Shown: positions 26,989-36,179, counted from the first letter of the stretch. The stretch: 64,000 nucleotides of DNA from Actinotalea alkalitolerans (GCF_023369855.1 NZ_JAMBPP010000012.1:62001-126000), one strand, 5' to 3'. Made by a program: numbers and translations. The notes: generated by a model from the sequence alone, not told the origin.

Positions 26989-29892
26989 TCAGCTGCAGCC
27001 GCTGGTGCTGCCGCATCCCTCGCAGACGTAGCACGAGCCAGCGGGGCGCATCTTGATCCCGCACGACATGCAGAGCGGGGCGTCAGCGGTCCTGCCCTGC
27101 TTGAGCTCCATGAGCTCGGCCGAGGAGTGGACCGAGGCGGGCACGACCGCCACGGCTACCGCTTCGGTGCTCGTGGTTGCCGAGGTCTCGGCGGCGCCGT
27201 GCCCGGGGCTCTCGGCAGCGGACTGGTTCAGCGAGTCGAGGTCCTGGCTCTCGTTGGACTCGTAGGAGCCCGTCTCGAGCTGCCGTGTCCGCTCCTGGGT
27301 CGTGTAGATGCCGAGCGAGGCCCGGGTCTCGAAGGGCAGGTAGTCCAGCGCGAGCCGCCGGAAGATGTAGTCCATGATCGACTGGGCCATCCGGATGTCC
27401 GGGTCGTCAGTCATACCGGCCGGCTCGAACCGCAGGTTGGTGAACTTCTCCACGTAGGTGGACAACGGCACCCCGTACTGCAGACCGATCGAGACAGCGA
27501 TGGAGAAGGCGTCCATGACCCCGGCGAGGGTCGAACCCTGCTTGCCGAGCCGCAGGAAGACCTCGCCGAGACCGTCGTCGGGGTAGGAGCCCGCCGTGAG
27601 GTAGCCGTTGGCACCGGCCACGGTGAACGAGGTGGTCACCGACGGTCGCTGCTTGGGCAGTCGCTTGCGGACCGGACCGGCCACCACGGGTGCCGTCTCG
27701 ACGTGGACGGGCGCGGCGGGCGCCGCGGGGGTGGCCGACAGCGCCGGCACGGCCGAGTCCGCCCCGGCAGCCTTCCCGTCGGAGAGCGGCTGGCCCACCT
27801 TGCAGTTGTCGCGGTAGATGGCCAATGCCTTGATGCCCATCTTCCAGGACTCGAAGTAGATCTCCTCGATCTCCTCGATGGTCGCCGACTGGGGCATGTT
27901 GACCGTCTTGGAGATCGCACCCGAGATGAAGGGCTGCACGGCTGCCATCATCCGGACGTGACCCATCGGGGAGATGGCGCGCTCGCCCATCGCGCAGTCG
28001 AAGACCTCGTAGTGGATCGGCTGCAGCCCGGGTGCGTCGACGACGTGACCGTGCTCCGCGATGTACTCGACGATGGCCTCGATCGTCTCGACCGCGTAGC
28101 CCATGCGACGCAGCGCGCGGGGAATGGTCTGGTTGACGATCTGCATCGACCCGCCGCCGACAAGCTTCTTGAACTTGACCAGCGAGAAGTCCGGCTCGAC
28201 CCCGGTGGTGTCGCAGTCCATCATGAACCCGATGGTTCCGGTGGGCGCCAGCACCGAGGCCTGGGCGTTGCGCCACCCGTTGACCTCGCCGGTGCGGTTG
28301 CCGTCGGCCCAGACCCGTGTCGCCGCCGCGTGGATCTCGGCGTCCATCTCGTGCAGGGTGCGGATCTCGTCGTTGGCCGCGGCGTGCTTGTGCATGACCC
28401 GCTGGTGACCGGCCTCGTTGCGCGCGTAGCCGTCGTAGGGGCCCACGACCCCGGCGAGCTCGGCGGAGCGCTTGTAGGCGGTGCCGGTCATCAACGAGGT
28501 GATCGAGGCGGCCAGCGCGCGGCCACCCTCGGAGTCGTACCCGTGGCCCGTGGCCATGAGCAGGGCGCCGAGGTTGGCGTAGCCGATGCCGAGCTGGCGG
28601 AAGGTCCGGGTGGTCTCACCGATCGCCTCGGTGGGGAAGTCCGCGAAGCAGATCGAGATGTCCATCGCGGTGATGACGAGCTCGACGGCCTTCTCGAACA
28701 GCTCGACGTCGAACGTGTCGTCCTCGCGCAGGAACTTCAGGAGGTTGAGCGAGGCCAGGTTGCACGAGGAGTTGTCCAGGTGCATGTACTCGCTGCACGG
28801 GTTCGACGCGGTGATGCGACCGCTCTCCGGGCTGGTGTGCCAGTCGTTGATCGTCGAGTCGTACTGCAGGCCGGGGTCGGCGCACTCCCAGGCGGCGGTG
28901 GCGATCTTGCGGAACAGGCTCGGGGCGTCGACCGTGTCGATCACCCGACCGTCTGCACGGGCCCGCAGGCCGAACGAGGTCTTGTCCTGCACCGCCTGCA
29001 TGAACTCGTCGCTCACGCGCACCGAGTTGTTGGCGTTCTGGTACTGGACCGAGACGATGTCGCGGCCGCCCAGGTCCATGTCGAACCCTGCGTCGCGCAG
29101 CGCGCGGATCTTGTCCTCCTCGCGCGCCTTGGTCTCGACGAACTCCTCGATGTCCGGGTGGTCCACGTCCAGCACGACCATCTTGGCCGCGCGCCGGGTG
29201 GCGCCGCCGGACTTGATGGTGCCCGCGCTGGCGTCCGCGCCACGCATGAAGGAGATCGGGCCGCTCGCCGTCCCACCCGAGGAGAGCAGCTCCTTGGAGG
29301 ACCGGATGCGCGAGAGGTTCAGCCCAGCACCCGAGCCCCCCTTGAAGATCATCCCTTCCTCGCGGTACCAGTTCAGGATCGAGTCCATCGTGTCGTCGAC
29401 CGCGAGGATGAAGCACGCGCTGACCTGCTGGGGCGACGGCGTGCCCACGTTGAACCAGACCGGGGAGTTGAAGGAGAACACCTGGTGCAGCAGCATCCAG
29501 GTGAGCTCGTGCTCGAAGATCGTCGCGTCCTCCGCACCCGCGAAGTAGCCGTGCTCGCGGCCGGCCTTGGTGTAGGTCAGCACGACGCGGTCGATGAGCT
29601 GCTTGAGGCTCCACTCGCGGACCGGTGTGCCGACAGCCCCGCGGAAGTACTTGGTGGTGACGATCGTGGCGGCGTTGAGCGACCACGTGGAGGGGAACTC
29701 GACACCCTTCTGCTCGAAGATCGTCTCGCCGGACTTCCAGTTGGTCTGGACGACGTCGCGTCGCTCCCACGTCACCTGGTCGTACGGGTGCACGCCCGGT
29801 GTGGTGAACACGCGCTCGATCGTCAGGCCGCGCTTGCGCCCCTTGGGACTGCGCGCTCCCGACCGTGCCGGGGACTGCGACGTCTCTGTCAT
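26989..29892 (-). CDS. nrdJ: Adenosylcobalamin-dependent class II ribonucleotide reductase
   Basis: The 967-residue enzyme makes deoxyribonucleotides using a 5'-deoxyadenosyl radical from coenzyme B12, with or without oxygen. The active-site loop is N364-P-C366-S-E368, matching the N-x-C-x-E radical site; the redox pair is Cys160 (QVSACFI) and Cys377 (DNSSCNLASL). FNSPVWFNVG and GGSGAGLNLSRIRSSKE are further family motifs. The C-terminal tail carries the zinc-ribbon cysteines (MSCGIKM, CYVCEGCG) that re-reduce the active site. ATG 29892 follows GAAGGAG. Tandem NrdR boxes lie ~200 bases upstream, and B12 uptake genes are next door. Confidence 0.96.
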   Translation of the reverse strand: MTETSQSPARSGARSPKGRKRGLTIERVFTTPGVHPYDQVTWERRDVVQTNWKSGETIFEQKGVEFPSTWSLNAATIVTTKYFRGAVGTPVREWSLKQLIDRVVLTYTKAGREHGYFAGAEDATIFEHELTWMLLHQVFSFNSPVWFNVGTPSPQQVSACFILAVDDTMDSILNWYREEGMIFKGGSGAGLNLSRIRSSKELLSSGGTASGPISFMRGADASAGTIKSGGATRRAAKMVVLDVDHPDIEEFVETKAREEDKIRALRDAGFDMDLGGRDIVSVQYQNANNSVRVSDEFMQAVQDKTSFGLRARADGRVIDTVDAPSLFRKIATAAWECADPGLQYDSTINDWHTSPESGRITASNPCSEYMHLDNSSCNLASLNLLKFLREDDTFDVELFEKAVELVITAMDISICFADFPTEAIGETTRTFRQLGIGYANLGALLMATGHGYDSEGGRALAASITSLMTGTAYKRSAELAGVVGPYDGYARNEAGHQRVMHKHAAANDEIRTLHEMDAEIHAAATRVWADGNRTGEVNGWRNAQASVLAPTGTIGFMMDCDTTGVEPDFSLVKFKKLVGGGSMQIVNQTIPRALRRMGYAVETIEAIVEYIAEHGHVVDAPGLQPIHYEVFDCAMGERAISPMGHVRMMAAVQPFISGAISKTVNMPQSATIEEIEEIYFESWKMGIKALAIYRDNCKVGQPLSDGKAAGADSAVPALSATPAAPAAPVHVETAPVVAGPVRKRLPKQRPSVTTSFTVAGANGYLTAGSYPDDGLGEVFLRLGKQGSTLAGVMDAFSIAVSIGLQYGVPLSTYVEKFTNLRFEPAGMTDDPDIRMAQSIMDYIFRRLALDYLPFETRASLGIYTTQERTRQLETGSYESNESQDLDSLNQSAAESPGHGAAETSATTSTEAVAVAVVPASVHSSAELMELKQGRTADAPLCMSCGIKMRPAGSCYVCEGCGSTSGCS

Positions 29893-30086
29893 GACTACTC
29901 CTTCGCGCCGTGCTCACCACCGTCGAGGTGGTGCTGAGGTGCTGTGCTGGTGGGGTGCGGATGTGCGTGCGGGAACGGTGCCTCGGGGACCAGCGGCTGC
30001 TCCCAGGAGGAGCCTACGGACACCCACTGACACACCCGCGCGACCATTCGAGCGAAGGTGCCGGTGGAAGGGTGGCGTGCTGCTGA

Positions 30087-30130
30087 CCACTAGCAGTAGC
30101 CATCCTACAAGGCCGAACCACTAGATGTAG
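30087..30130 (-). promoter_or_regulatory. Tandem NrdR boxes upstream of nrdJ
   Basis: Read on the minus strand, the boxes are CTACATCTAGTGG (30118-30130) and CTACTGCTAGTGG (30087-30099). Their centres are exactly 31 bases apart, the three-turn spacing known for paired NrdR sites. NrdR is the ATP/dATP-sensing repressor of ribonucleotide reductase genes. The nrdR gene itself is not in the window. The leader from here to the nrdJ ATG is about 190 bases and holds no gene. Confidence 0.8.
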
Positions 30131-30152
30131 TAGCCGGCGGCGCAGGTGCAGG

Positions 30153-31013
30153 TCACGCCGGAGAAGTCGGTGCGTGCACTCGGCGTGTCGCGTCAGATCC
30201 GTCCGGATCGTCCGGTTCACGTGAGGGGGGGAGGGGGCCGAAGGAGGCCCGTGCAGCCGTCCGCCGCAACGCCGCGAGCAGTGGCCGACCGAGCACCGCC
30301 AGGCCCAGGCACGTGGTCACCGCACGCCCGAGGTCCCATCCCAGCGAGGTGGCGGCGCTGTACAGGACGAACCTGCGCAGGTTGTCCACCACCGGGTCGC
30401 CGGCCACGAAGGACAGGCTCGTGCCGCTGCCGATCTGGAACGGCCAGAAGGACAGGTTCATCGACCAGCCGAAGGCGAAGGCGCCCACGGCACCGTAGGC
30501 GGCGAGCAGCAGGATCTCGCGACGGCCACGGACCCGACGGGGCAGCAGGCCCGCACCGAGCCCCAGCCAGGAGGCGGCGAGCATCTGGAACGGCATCCAC
30601 GGCCCGACCCCGCCGGTGATCAGTGCCGAGGCGAAGATCGTCGTCGAGCCCAGGGCGAAGCCGAACCCCGGCCCGAAGACGCGACCACCGAGGATGATCA
30701 CGACGAAGACCGTCTCAATCCCCGCGGTGCCTGCCGACAGCGGGCGGAGCACGGCTCCGACCGCCGAGAGCAGGCCGAGCACCGCGATCGCCTTGACGTC
30801 GATCCCACCGTCCCCCAGCGCGACCATGACCACGGCGATCACCGCGACGAGGACGGCCGCCAGGACGAGCGGGGCGTCCGTCCCGTGCTCGAGACCGCTG
30901 CCTGGGCTGAGCACGAGCGGCCATCCGAACGCCAGCAGCCCGGCGAGGCTGGCCAGCACGAGCGCCAGCACGGTCCGTCGACCCAACGGCAGCGCTCCGT
31001 GCTGCCGCCTCAT
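30153..31013 (-). CDS. ECF transporter S component, predicted cobalamin-specific
   Basis: The 286-residue membrane protein is the substrate-binding subunit of an energy-coupling-factor transporter. About seven spans are visible (LALVLASLAGLLAFGWPLVL, VLAAVLVAVIAVVMVALG, TVFVVIILGGRVFGPGFGFALG and others), with a Gly-rich loop (ITGGVGPWMPFQMLAASWLG). The start overlaps the ATPase stop (ATGA). Cobalamin specificity is inferred from the riboswitch at the head of the operon and from neighbouring nrdJ and PduO genes. The C-terminal ~45 residues are a basic and acidic disordered tail. Confidence 0.87.
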   Translation of the reverse strand: MRRQHGALPLGRRTVLALVLASLAGLLAFGWPLVLSPGSGLEHGTDAPLVLAAVLVAVIAVVMVALGDGGIDVKAIAVLGLLSAVGAVLRPLSAGTAGIETVFVVIILGGRVFGPGFGFALGSTTIFASALITGGVGPWMPFQMLAASWLGLGAGLLPRRVRGRREILLLAAYGAVGAFAFGWSMNLSFWPFQIGSGTSLSFVAGDPVVDNLRRFVLYSAATSLGWDLGRAVTTCLGLAVLGRPLLAALRRTAARASFGPLPPSREPDDPDGSDATRRVHAPTSPA

Positions 31014-32659
31014 GCCGGGGCCCCGAGGGTGTGTCGCACCTCGGTGAGGGTGAGCAGACCGAGCGGGTGCAGGATCTTGGCCACCTGCGGTGCGAAGGTC
31101 GGCGAGGCCACCAGGATCTCGCGGGCGGCGCCGTCAGCCACCACCTCACCGTCCGCGAGCACCACGACGCGGTCCGCGCACTCGGCGACGAACTCCACGT
31201 CATGGCTCGAGAGCAGAGTGGCACCGCCCGCCCCGGCGTGCTCGGCGAGCGCGGCAGCAAGTCGCTGCTTGGTCGCGTAGTCGAGACCGCGGGTCGGCTC
31301 GTCGAGCAGCAGCACGCGCGGGTCCGCCGACAGCTGGATGGCCAGGACCAGTGCCAGCCGCTGGCCCTCGGACAGGTCACGCGGGTGGGCGTCGGGAGTG
31401 ATCCCCGGGGCCAGGTGCGTCAGCAGGTCCGCCGTGGTGCCGGTCCGCGCACCCGACTGCCGGTCGGAGGCCTCGAGCTCGTGAGCCACGGTGTCCAGGT
31501 ACAGCAGGTCGGTCGGGTTCTGCGGTACGAGGGCGATCAGGCGACGGGTGTTCGCGGGGCTCAGCTGCGCAGGTTCCTGGCCACGGGCTGTCGGTCGCGC
31601 CCCAGGGGCGTGCACGAGCACCGATCCACGACTCCGCGGTCCCGCACCCTGCAGCGCCCACAGGAGCGATGACTTGCCCGCGCCGTTGCGTCCCATGACG
31701 GCCGTGACCTCACCGGCCCGCAGTCTCAGGTCGACCCCCCGCACGGCGTGGACCTGCCCGTGGCGGACGTGGACATCCCGGGCGACGAGCACCGGCGCGC
31801 CCGCCTCACGGGCGCTCACCGAGCCCGTGAGCCCTCCCCGTGGGCCGGGCTGGAGGAGCGCCCGCAGCGGTGCGGCCTGCCGACGCGCGTCGCGCACGGA
31901 CAACGGCAGGGGCTCCCACCCTGCGAGCCGACCGAGCTCGACGATCGGCGGGGCGACCACCGATGCCCGCAGCACGCTCTCGGGGGCTCCCTGGGTCGCC
32001 GTGCCGCCAGGGCTGAGGCTGATGATCCTGTCGGTGTACTGCACGACCCGCTCGAGGCGGTGCTCGGAGAGCAGCACCGTCATGCCGAGGTCGTGCACGA
32101 GTCGGGTCAGCGCCGCCAGGACGTCCTCGGCCGCGGCCGGGTCGAGCGCCGAGGTGGGCTCGTCGAGCACCAGCACCCGGGGGTGACTGGTCATGACCGC
32201 GCCGATCGCCACGCGTTGCTGCTCGCCGCCGGAGAGGTCGGCCAGCGGTCGACCCCGCAGCGACGCCAGGCGCAGCAGGTCCATGACCTCCTCGACGCGT
32301 TTGCGCATCACCGCGGGGGGCAGGCCGAGCTGTTCCATGCCGTAGGCGAGCTCTTCCTCGACCGTGTCGGTCACGAAGCCCGAGGAAGGGTCCTGCGCGA
32401 CGACGCCCACGACGTCGGCCAGGTCACGGGGCTGGTGCGTGCGCGTGTCACGCCCGTCGACCAGGACCCGTCCCTCGAGGTGACCTCCGGTGAAGTGCGG
32501 CACGAGCCCGCACGAGGCACGCAGCAGGGTGGACTTGCCGGCACCGGTCGGCCCCACGACCAGGCACATCTCACCCTCTGGCACCACGACCGAGACGTCC
32601 CGCAGGGTCGGGTCGATCGCACCGGGGTAGGTCACGCTGACGTGCTCGAACCGGATCAC
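31010..32659 (-). CDS. ECF transporter ATPase, two ABC domains fused
   Basis: The 549-residue protein contains both ATP-hydrolysing domains in one chain. Domain 1 has Walker A GPTGAGKST, signature LSGGEQQRVAIG and Walker B VLVLDEPTSALD. Domain 2 has Walker A GRNGAGKSS, a divergent signature LSEGQRLALVLA and Walker B VLLLDEPTRGLD. In other ECF systems these are separate EcfA and EcfA' subunits. GTG 32659 follows AAGGAGCCCACG and overlaps the T-component stop (GTGA). It powers uptake by the T and S membrane subunits. Confidence 0.93.
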   Translation of the reverse strand: MIRFEHVSVTYPGAIDPTLRDVSVVVPEGEMCLVVGPTGAGKSTLLRASCGLVPHFTGGHLEGRVLVDGRDTRTHQPRDLADVVGVVAQDPSSGFVTDTVEEELAYGMEQLGLPPAVMRKRVEEVMDLLRLASLRGRPLADLSGGEQQRVAIGAVMTSHPRVLVLDEPTSALDPAAAEDVLAALTRLVHDLGMTVLLSEHRLERVVQYTDRIISLSPGGTATQGAPESVLRASVVAPPIVELGRLAGWEPLPLSVRDARRQAAPLRALLQPGPRGGLTGSVSAREAGAPVLVARDVHVRHGQVHAVRGVDLRLRAGEVTAVMGRNGAGKSSLLWALQGAGPRSRGSVLVHAPGARPTARGQEPAQLSPANTRRLIALVPQNPTDLLYLDTVAHELEASDRQSGARTGTTADLLTHLAPGITPDAHPRDLSEGQRLALVLAIQLSADPRVLLLDEPTRGLDYATKQRLAAALAEHAGAGGATLLSSHDVEFVAECADRVVVLADGEVVADGAAREILVASPTFAPQVAKILHPLGLLTLTEVRHTLGAPA

Positions 32660-33702
32660 CGTGGGCTCCTTCGCAGGCCGATCACGGCGGGCGCCGCCGC
32701 GAGCAGGACGCTGACCAGGGCGACCGGCGGGAGCGAGGGCCAGGACAGAGGGCTCAGCGACGGGTCGAGGGCTGCGGGGTCGGTCGCGGTCGCCACCACC
32801 AGCAGCAGCGCCGCGCTCACCCCGCAGGCCGCGACGAGGTTCTCGGGGCCTCCCCACGGGTCGGGCCGGTAGCGCGTCCGGGTGACCTGCCGCCCGGCGA
32901 GCACCGAGCCGAGCACGGCAGCGACCCCGCCGACGAGCAGGACGGGCACACCCATCCAGGGTGGCGACGTCCCGTCCAGGAGTCCGTAGGTGCCCAGCGC
33001 CGCCGCGAGCAGGGCAAGCAGCAGCAGGCCGCCGACCTGACGTCCCGAGCTCCCGGGGACGGCGCGCGCGTAGCCGCGCGAGTCCATCGACGCCGCGAGG
33101 TCGAGCGAACGGTCCAAGGCGTCCTGCAGCACCGGTACGGCGCAGGCGACGAGGGCCCCCACCCCCCGAGCGTCCTGCCCACGCAGCCTCTGGGCGCGTC
33201 GGACGTCCGCCACCGAGGACACGAGCTGGGGGGTCACGCTCACGGCGATCACGACGGCGGTACCGATCTGGTGCAGCGAGGCGGGCAGCGAGCGCAGCGC
33301 CCGTCGGGGATTGGCCAGGGCGTTGGCGGCCCCGAAGCAGATGACGAGCGCGGCCAGGCGCAGGCCGCCGTACACCGCGACGAGAAGACCCGTCAGGGTG
33401 ACCGGTCCGAGCAGCTCGACACCGACCGCCCAGCCGGGCAGGGCGACCCGCGGCAGGTCGATCAGGACGGTGCCCGGGGTCTTGATCCCGACCACGACGT
33501 AGAAGACCACCCGGACCACGACGATGCACGCCCCGAGCACCAGGTAGGCGGGGAACGCCCGAGCCCATGGCGTGTCGGCCCGGCGAGCCATCACCACCAG
33601 GACCACGGACGCCACGAGCAGACCCAGCACCGCGGGGTTCGTCGTGCGGGTCGCGGCCACGCCAAGTCCCAGGGCCCAGACCCACCACGCCAGGGGGTGC
33701 AC
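32656..33702 (-). CDS. ECF transporter T component (EcfT/CbiQ family)
   Basis: The 348-residue membrane protein couples the ATPases to the S subunit. Eight or so spans are visible. The coupling-helix signature is present twice in modified form: ALDRSLDLAASMDSRGYAR carries the classic x-R-G motif, and VADVRRAQRLRGQDARG carries the other. The C-terminal half adds extra spans beyond a standard ~260-residue EcfT. GTG 33702 starts 20 bases after the DUF4430 stop; no good ribosome site is seen, so coupling to the upstream gene is likely. Confidence 0.88.
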   Translation of the reverse strand: MHPLAWWVWALGLGVAATRTTNPAVLGLLVASVVLVVMARRADTPWARAFPAYLVLGACIVVVRVVFYVVVGIKTPGTVLIDLPRVALPGWAVGVELLGPVTLTGLLVAVYGGLRLAALVICFGAANALANPRRALRSLPASLHQIGTAVVIAVSVTPQLVSSVADVRRAQRLRGQDARGVGALVACAVPVLQDALDRSLDLAASMDSRGYARAVPGSSGRQVGGLLLLALLAAALGTYGLLDGTSPPWMGVPVLLVGGVAAVLGSVLAGRQVTRTRYRPDPWGGPENLVAACGVSAALLLVVATATDPAALDPSLSPLSWPSLPPVALVSVLLAAAPAVIGLRRSPR

Positions 33703-33721
33703 CGTCGTCGGCCGGTTCGGC

Positions 33722-34495
33722 TCAGCGCCCGGCAGGTGGCAGCTCGGACCCGTCGGTGGCGGGGTCTGCCTGCGTGCCTCGTCGACGCGCCACCCAGGCA
33801 CCGGCGGCCACGAGCACGAGGAGCAGCGCCCCACCAGCCACCAGCAGCCCCGAGGGTCCACTGCCCTCCTCCGCAGAAGCGGGAGCGGCGTCGTCCTGCG
33901 GCATCTCGTCCTGTGCGTCGGTGCCCTCACCGGCAGCCTCGCCGTCGCCCGGCTCGGGCTCCGAGGTGGTCTCCGTCCCAGGGGTCGCCTCCGCCTCGGG
34001 AGCCCCGCCCTCGAGGGCGGACGCGGGGGTGGTCGTGGGGCCCTGCGAACCGTCGTGGTAGCGCCACCCCTCGACCTCGCCGGCAGCCGGGGTGCTCGTG
34101 TCGGACCCGACCTCGTAGGACTCCCACTCACCGTCAGGCGTCGCGTGCCAGTAGGACCAGTACGAGCCCTCCCAGGTCGTCGGGCAGGGGTCCGGGCTCG
34201 AGTCGATCGCACAGATCATCCCCGCAGCGTCCCGGGTGTCGAGGAACCCCGCGGCGAGGAGCGCCTCGGTCCCGGTGGCTGCGTCGGGGGCGCAGCCGAT
34301 CTCGACCTCACCGTCCAGGTCGGTGAAGTCCACGACGACGGTCACCCCGGCGCCGTCGGGGCAGGGCCCGGAGTCGGAGGTCGCGGCGGTCGGGCTCGCT
34401 GCGGCCGAAGCGGCCGTGGGGAGGGCCAGCAGCGTGCCCATGGCGAGCAGCACGGCTCGTCCCGGACGGCGGGCACGGGTGGTGAGGAAGGACAT
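33722..34495 (-). CDS. DUF4430 (transcobalamin-like) surface protein
   Basis: The 257-residue protein has a signal peptide (VLLAMGTLLALPTAASAAA), then a ~110-residue domain with strands and the aromatic cluster TWEGSYWSYWHATPDGEWES and YEVGSD typical of DUF4430, the fold shared with the C-terminal domain of transcobalamin and intrinsic factor. A Glu/Thr/Pro-rich stalk and a C-terminal membrane anchor (GLLVAGGALLLVLVAAGAWV, then RRRG) follow. Three to four cysteines may form disulfides. It probably captures cobalamin outside the membrane for the ECF transporter encoded just downstream. ATG 34495 follows AGAGAGG. Its leader holds the riboswitch. Confidence 0.85.
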   Translation of the reverse strand: MSFLTTRARRPGRAVLLAMGTLLALPTAASAAASPTAATSDSGPCPDGAGVTVVVDFTDLDGEVEIGCAPDAATGTEALLAAGFLDTRDAAGMICAIDSSPDPCPTTWEGSYWSYWHATPDGEWESYEVGSDTSTPAAGEVEGWRYHDGSQGPTTTPASALEGGAPEAEATPGTETTSEPEPGDGEAAGEGTDAQDEMPQDDAAPASAEEGSGPSGLLVAGGALLLVLVAAGAWVARRRGTQADPATDGSELPPAGR

Positions 34496-34599
34496 CAGGT
34501 ACCTCTCTGAGCGGTCCGCGACGGACCCCCGGTAGGGCCGGCGTCCCCGCCGGTGGGCGGAGGACGGCTCGTGCACGAACCGGGGCTCCGTCCCGTAGG

Positions 34600-34755
34600 C
34601 CTCGACGGAAGGAGCCTCTCGACCCGTAGCAGGCGTTCCGGCTCGTCGGGCTTTCGCCCGACCTACGGTTGCGGGTCAGCGCCGGACTTCGACCGGCTTC
34701 CCCTGGCTGCAGGACGTGGAAGAGGTGAGCCCGGTGACCGGGCCTCACGCTCACG
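34600..34755 (-). promoter_or_regulatory. Cobalamin riboswitch
   Basis: Read on the minus strand, the conserved aptamer elements occur in order. GGGGAAGCCGGTCGAAGTCC is followed by GGCGCTGACCCGCAACCGT, a short stem-loop GTCGGGC-GAAA-GCCCGAC, and the B12 box AGCCGGAACGCCTGCTAC (34626-34643). A hairpin at 34725-34748 precedes the core. The expression platform is in 34496-34599, where GGTCCG / CGGACC (34513-34527) lies close to the ribosome site of the DUF4430 gene and could hide it when B12 binds. It controls the DUF4430-ECF operon. The 313-base gap to the adenosyltransferase gene is otherwise empty. Confidence 0.93.
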
Positions 34756-34808
34756 GTAGCGCGTGACCTAGGGTTCCTGCGGAACCCCCGACCACGAGGA
34801 GCGAACAG

Positions 34809-35360
34809 GTGAGCAGGATCTACACGAAGGCCGGGGACGACGGCAGCACCGGCCTCTTCCTGGGTGGCCGGGTCTCCAAGGCGGACGTGCTGGTCGACGC
34901 CTGCGGCGACATCGACGAGGCGGTGGCCCAGCTGGGCGTCGCACGTGCGGGCTGCCCCGACCCGCGGCTCGCCTCGATCATCTTCGCCCTGCAGCGTGAG
35001 CTCTTCGTGGCAGCGGCAGACCTCGCGACCAACCCGGAGCACCGCGGTCGGCTGACTCCTGGTGTGTCCTTGGTCACCTCGGAGATGGTGGACGCGCTCG
35101 AAGGTCTGATCGACGACCTGGTCACCGAACGGCCGCTGCGCCCGGTCTTCATCGTCCCGGGGGCGACGCCGACCTCGGCCGCCATCGACCACGCACGCAC
35201 GGTCGTACGGCGCGCCGAGCGTCACGTGGTGCGGGCGTTGGGTGAGGGGCACACGGTGAGCCCTGTGGTTCTCGCCTACCTGAACCGGCTGTCGGACCTC
35301 GCCTTCGTCCTGGCCCGCCACGCAGCCGGCGACCAGGAGGAGGAGCCGAGCCACGACTGA
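34809..35360 (+). CDS. Cob(I)alamin adenosyltransferase, PduO type
   Basis: The 183-residue protein converts cob(I)alamin and ATP to adenosylcobalamin. The ATP-binding N-terminus is intact (SRIYTKAGDDGSTGLFLGGR), as are VDACGDIDEAVAQLG and the C-terminal VRRAERHVVRAL and YLNRLSDLAFVLAR. It forms a trimer in known relatives. GTG 34809 is behind GAGGAGCGAACAG. It is divergent from the riboswitch-controlled uptake operon and would provide the coenzyme needed by NrdJ. Confidence 0.94.
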   Translation: MSRIYTKAGDDGSTGLFLGGRVSKADVLVDACGDIDEAVAQLGVARAGCPDPRLASIIFALQRELFVAAADLATNPEHRGRLTPGVSLVTSEMVDALEGLIDDLVTERPLRPVFIVPGATPTSAAIDHARTVVRRAERHVVRALGEGHTVSPVVLAYLNRLSDLAFVLARHAAGDQEEEPSHD

Positions 35361-35455
35361 AGTCCGGGCCGTCCGCGCCGATATAGTCACCGGACGAACG
35401 GACGGTGTCGTCCGGGTCGCGACGACGGCTTGGTGTGCCGGTGGGGAGCAGGGCT

Positions 35456-36079
35456 GTGGCGTTCGAGCTCGACCCGTGCCGGGTGTACGCCGGATCCGGC
35501 GAGCTCCTGGCGGAGGGCTTCGTCCGGGAGCACGACGGTGACTCCCTCGTCGTCGAGGCCGACGGGTTCACCGGGGTCTGGCTCGACGAGGGCGACGCCG
35601 CGGTCGTGCAGGTGATGAGCGCGGTCAAGGGGGAGTGCACCTACGACGCGTCCGTGCGGTTCAGCGCGGCCCGTCGGATCGGGCTGGCGGGTCTGCGACT
35701 TCGCGAGGCCGTGCAGAAGCGCGCAGCCGTACGGGTCCCGACGGCGCTGCCCCACCGGGTCACGCACCGCGTCGAGGGCCGCGAGAGGATCGAGCTCGAC
35801 GAGCCGCTCGAGGTGCTCGTCCTGGACGTCAGCGCGCACGGCATGCGGCTCGGCTGTGCGCACGAGATCGACGCGGGCACCAGGCTCGCCCTGGAGTTCA
35901 CGGCGGCGCGGCGACCGCTGGACCTCACGGTGACGGTGCTGCGCAGCGTCCCCATCCGGTCGGGCTTCGCCCACGGCTGCCGGCTCGAAGGGATCGACGA
36001 GCGCGAGATGGACGAGCTCTTCACCTTCGTGCTCAACGAGCAGCGACGGCAGAGGGCGCTGCGGATGGACGTGGTCTGA
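35456..36079 (+). CDS. PilZ-domain c-di-GMP receptor
   Basis: The ~207-residue protein has an N-terminal YcgR-like strand-rich region and a PilZ domain with both binding motifs: RxxxR in QKRAAVRVP and (D/N)xSxxG in VLDVSAHGMRLG. It should bind c-di-GMP and change activity of an unknown partner. Start choice is uncertain: GTG 35456 has GGGGAGCAGG just upstream, while GTG 35405 would add 17 residues. It lies alone between the PduO and DUF3105 genes. Confidence 0.82.
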   Translation: MAFELDPCRVYAGSGELLAEGFVREHDGDSLVVEADGFTGVWLDEGDAAVVQVMSAVKGECTYDASVRFSAARRIGLAGLRLREAVQKRAAVRVPTALPHRVTHRVEGRERIELDEPLEVLVLDVSAHGMRLGCAHEIDAGTRLALEFTAARRPLDLTVTVLRSVPIRSGFAHGCRLEGIDEREMDELFTFVLNEQRRQRALRMDVV

Positions 36080-36179
36080 CCGGTCCGCCCGGTTGTCGCG
36101 GACGCCTCGGGAGAGTGGTTGATCTCTCACGTATCCTGGCGTGAACCGTCGATCGCACCACAGCACCCCGAGGAGTCCG

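Noticed and set aside
26548-29937. 1129-codon open frame antisense to nrdJ
   Set aside because: High-GC shadow frame of a clearly homologous gene; composition is Arg/Gly/Val/Asp-rich with no family motif.
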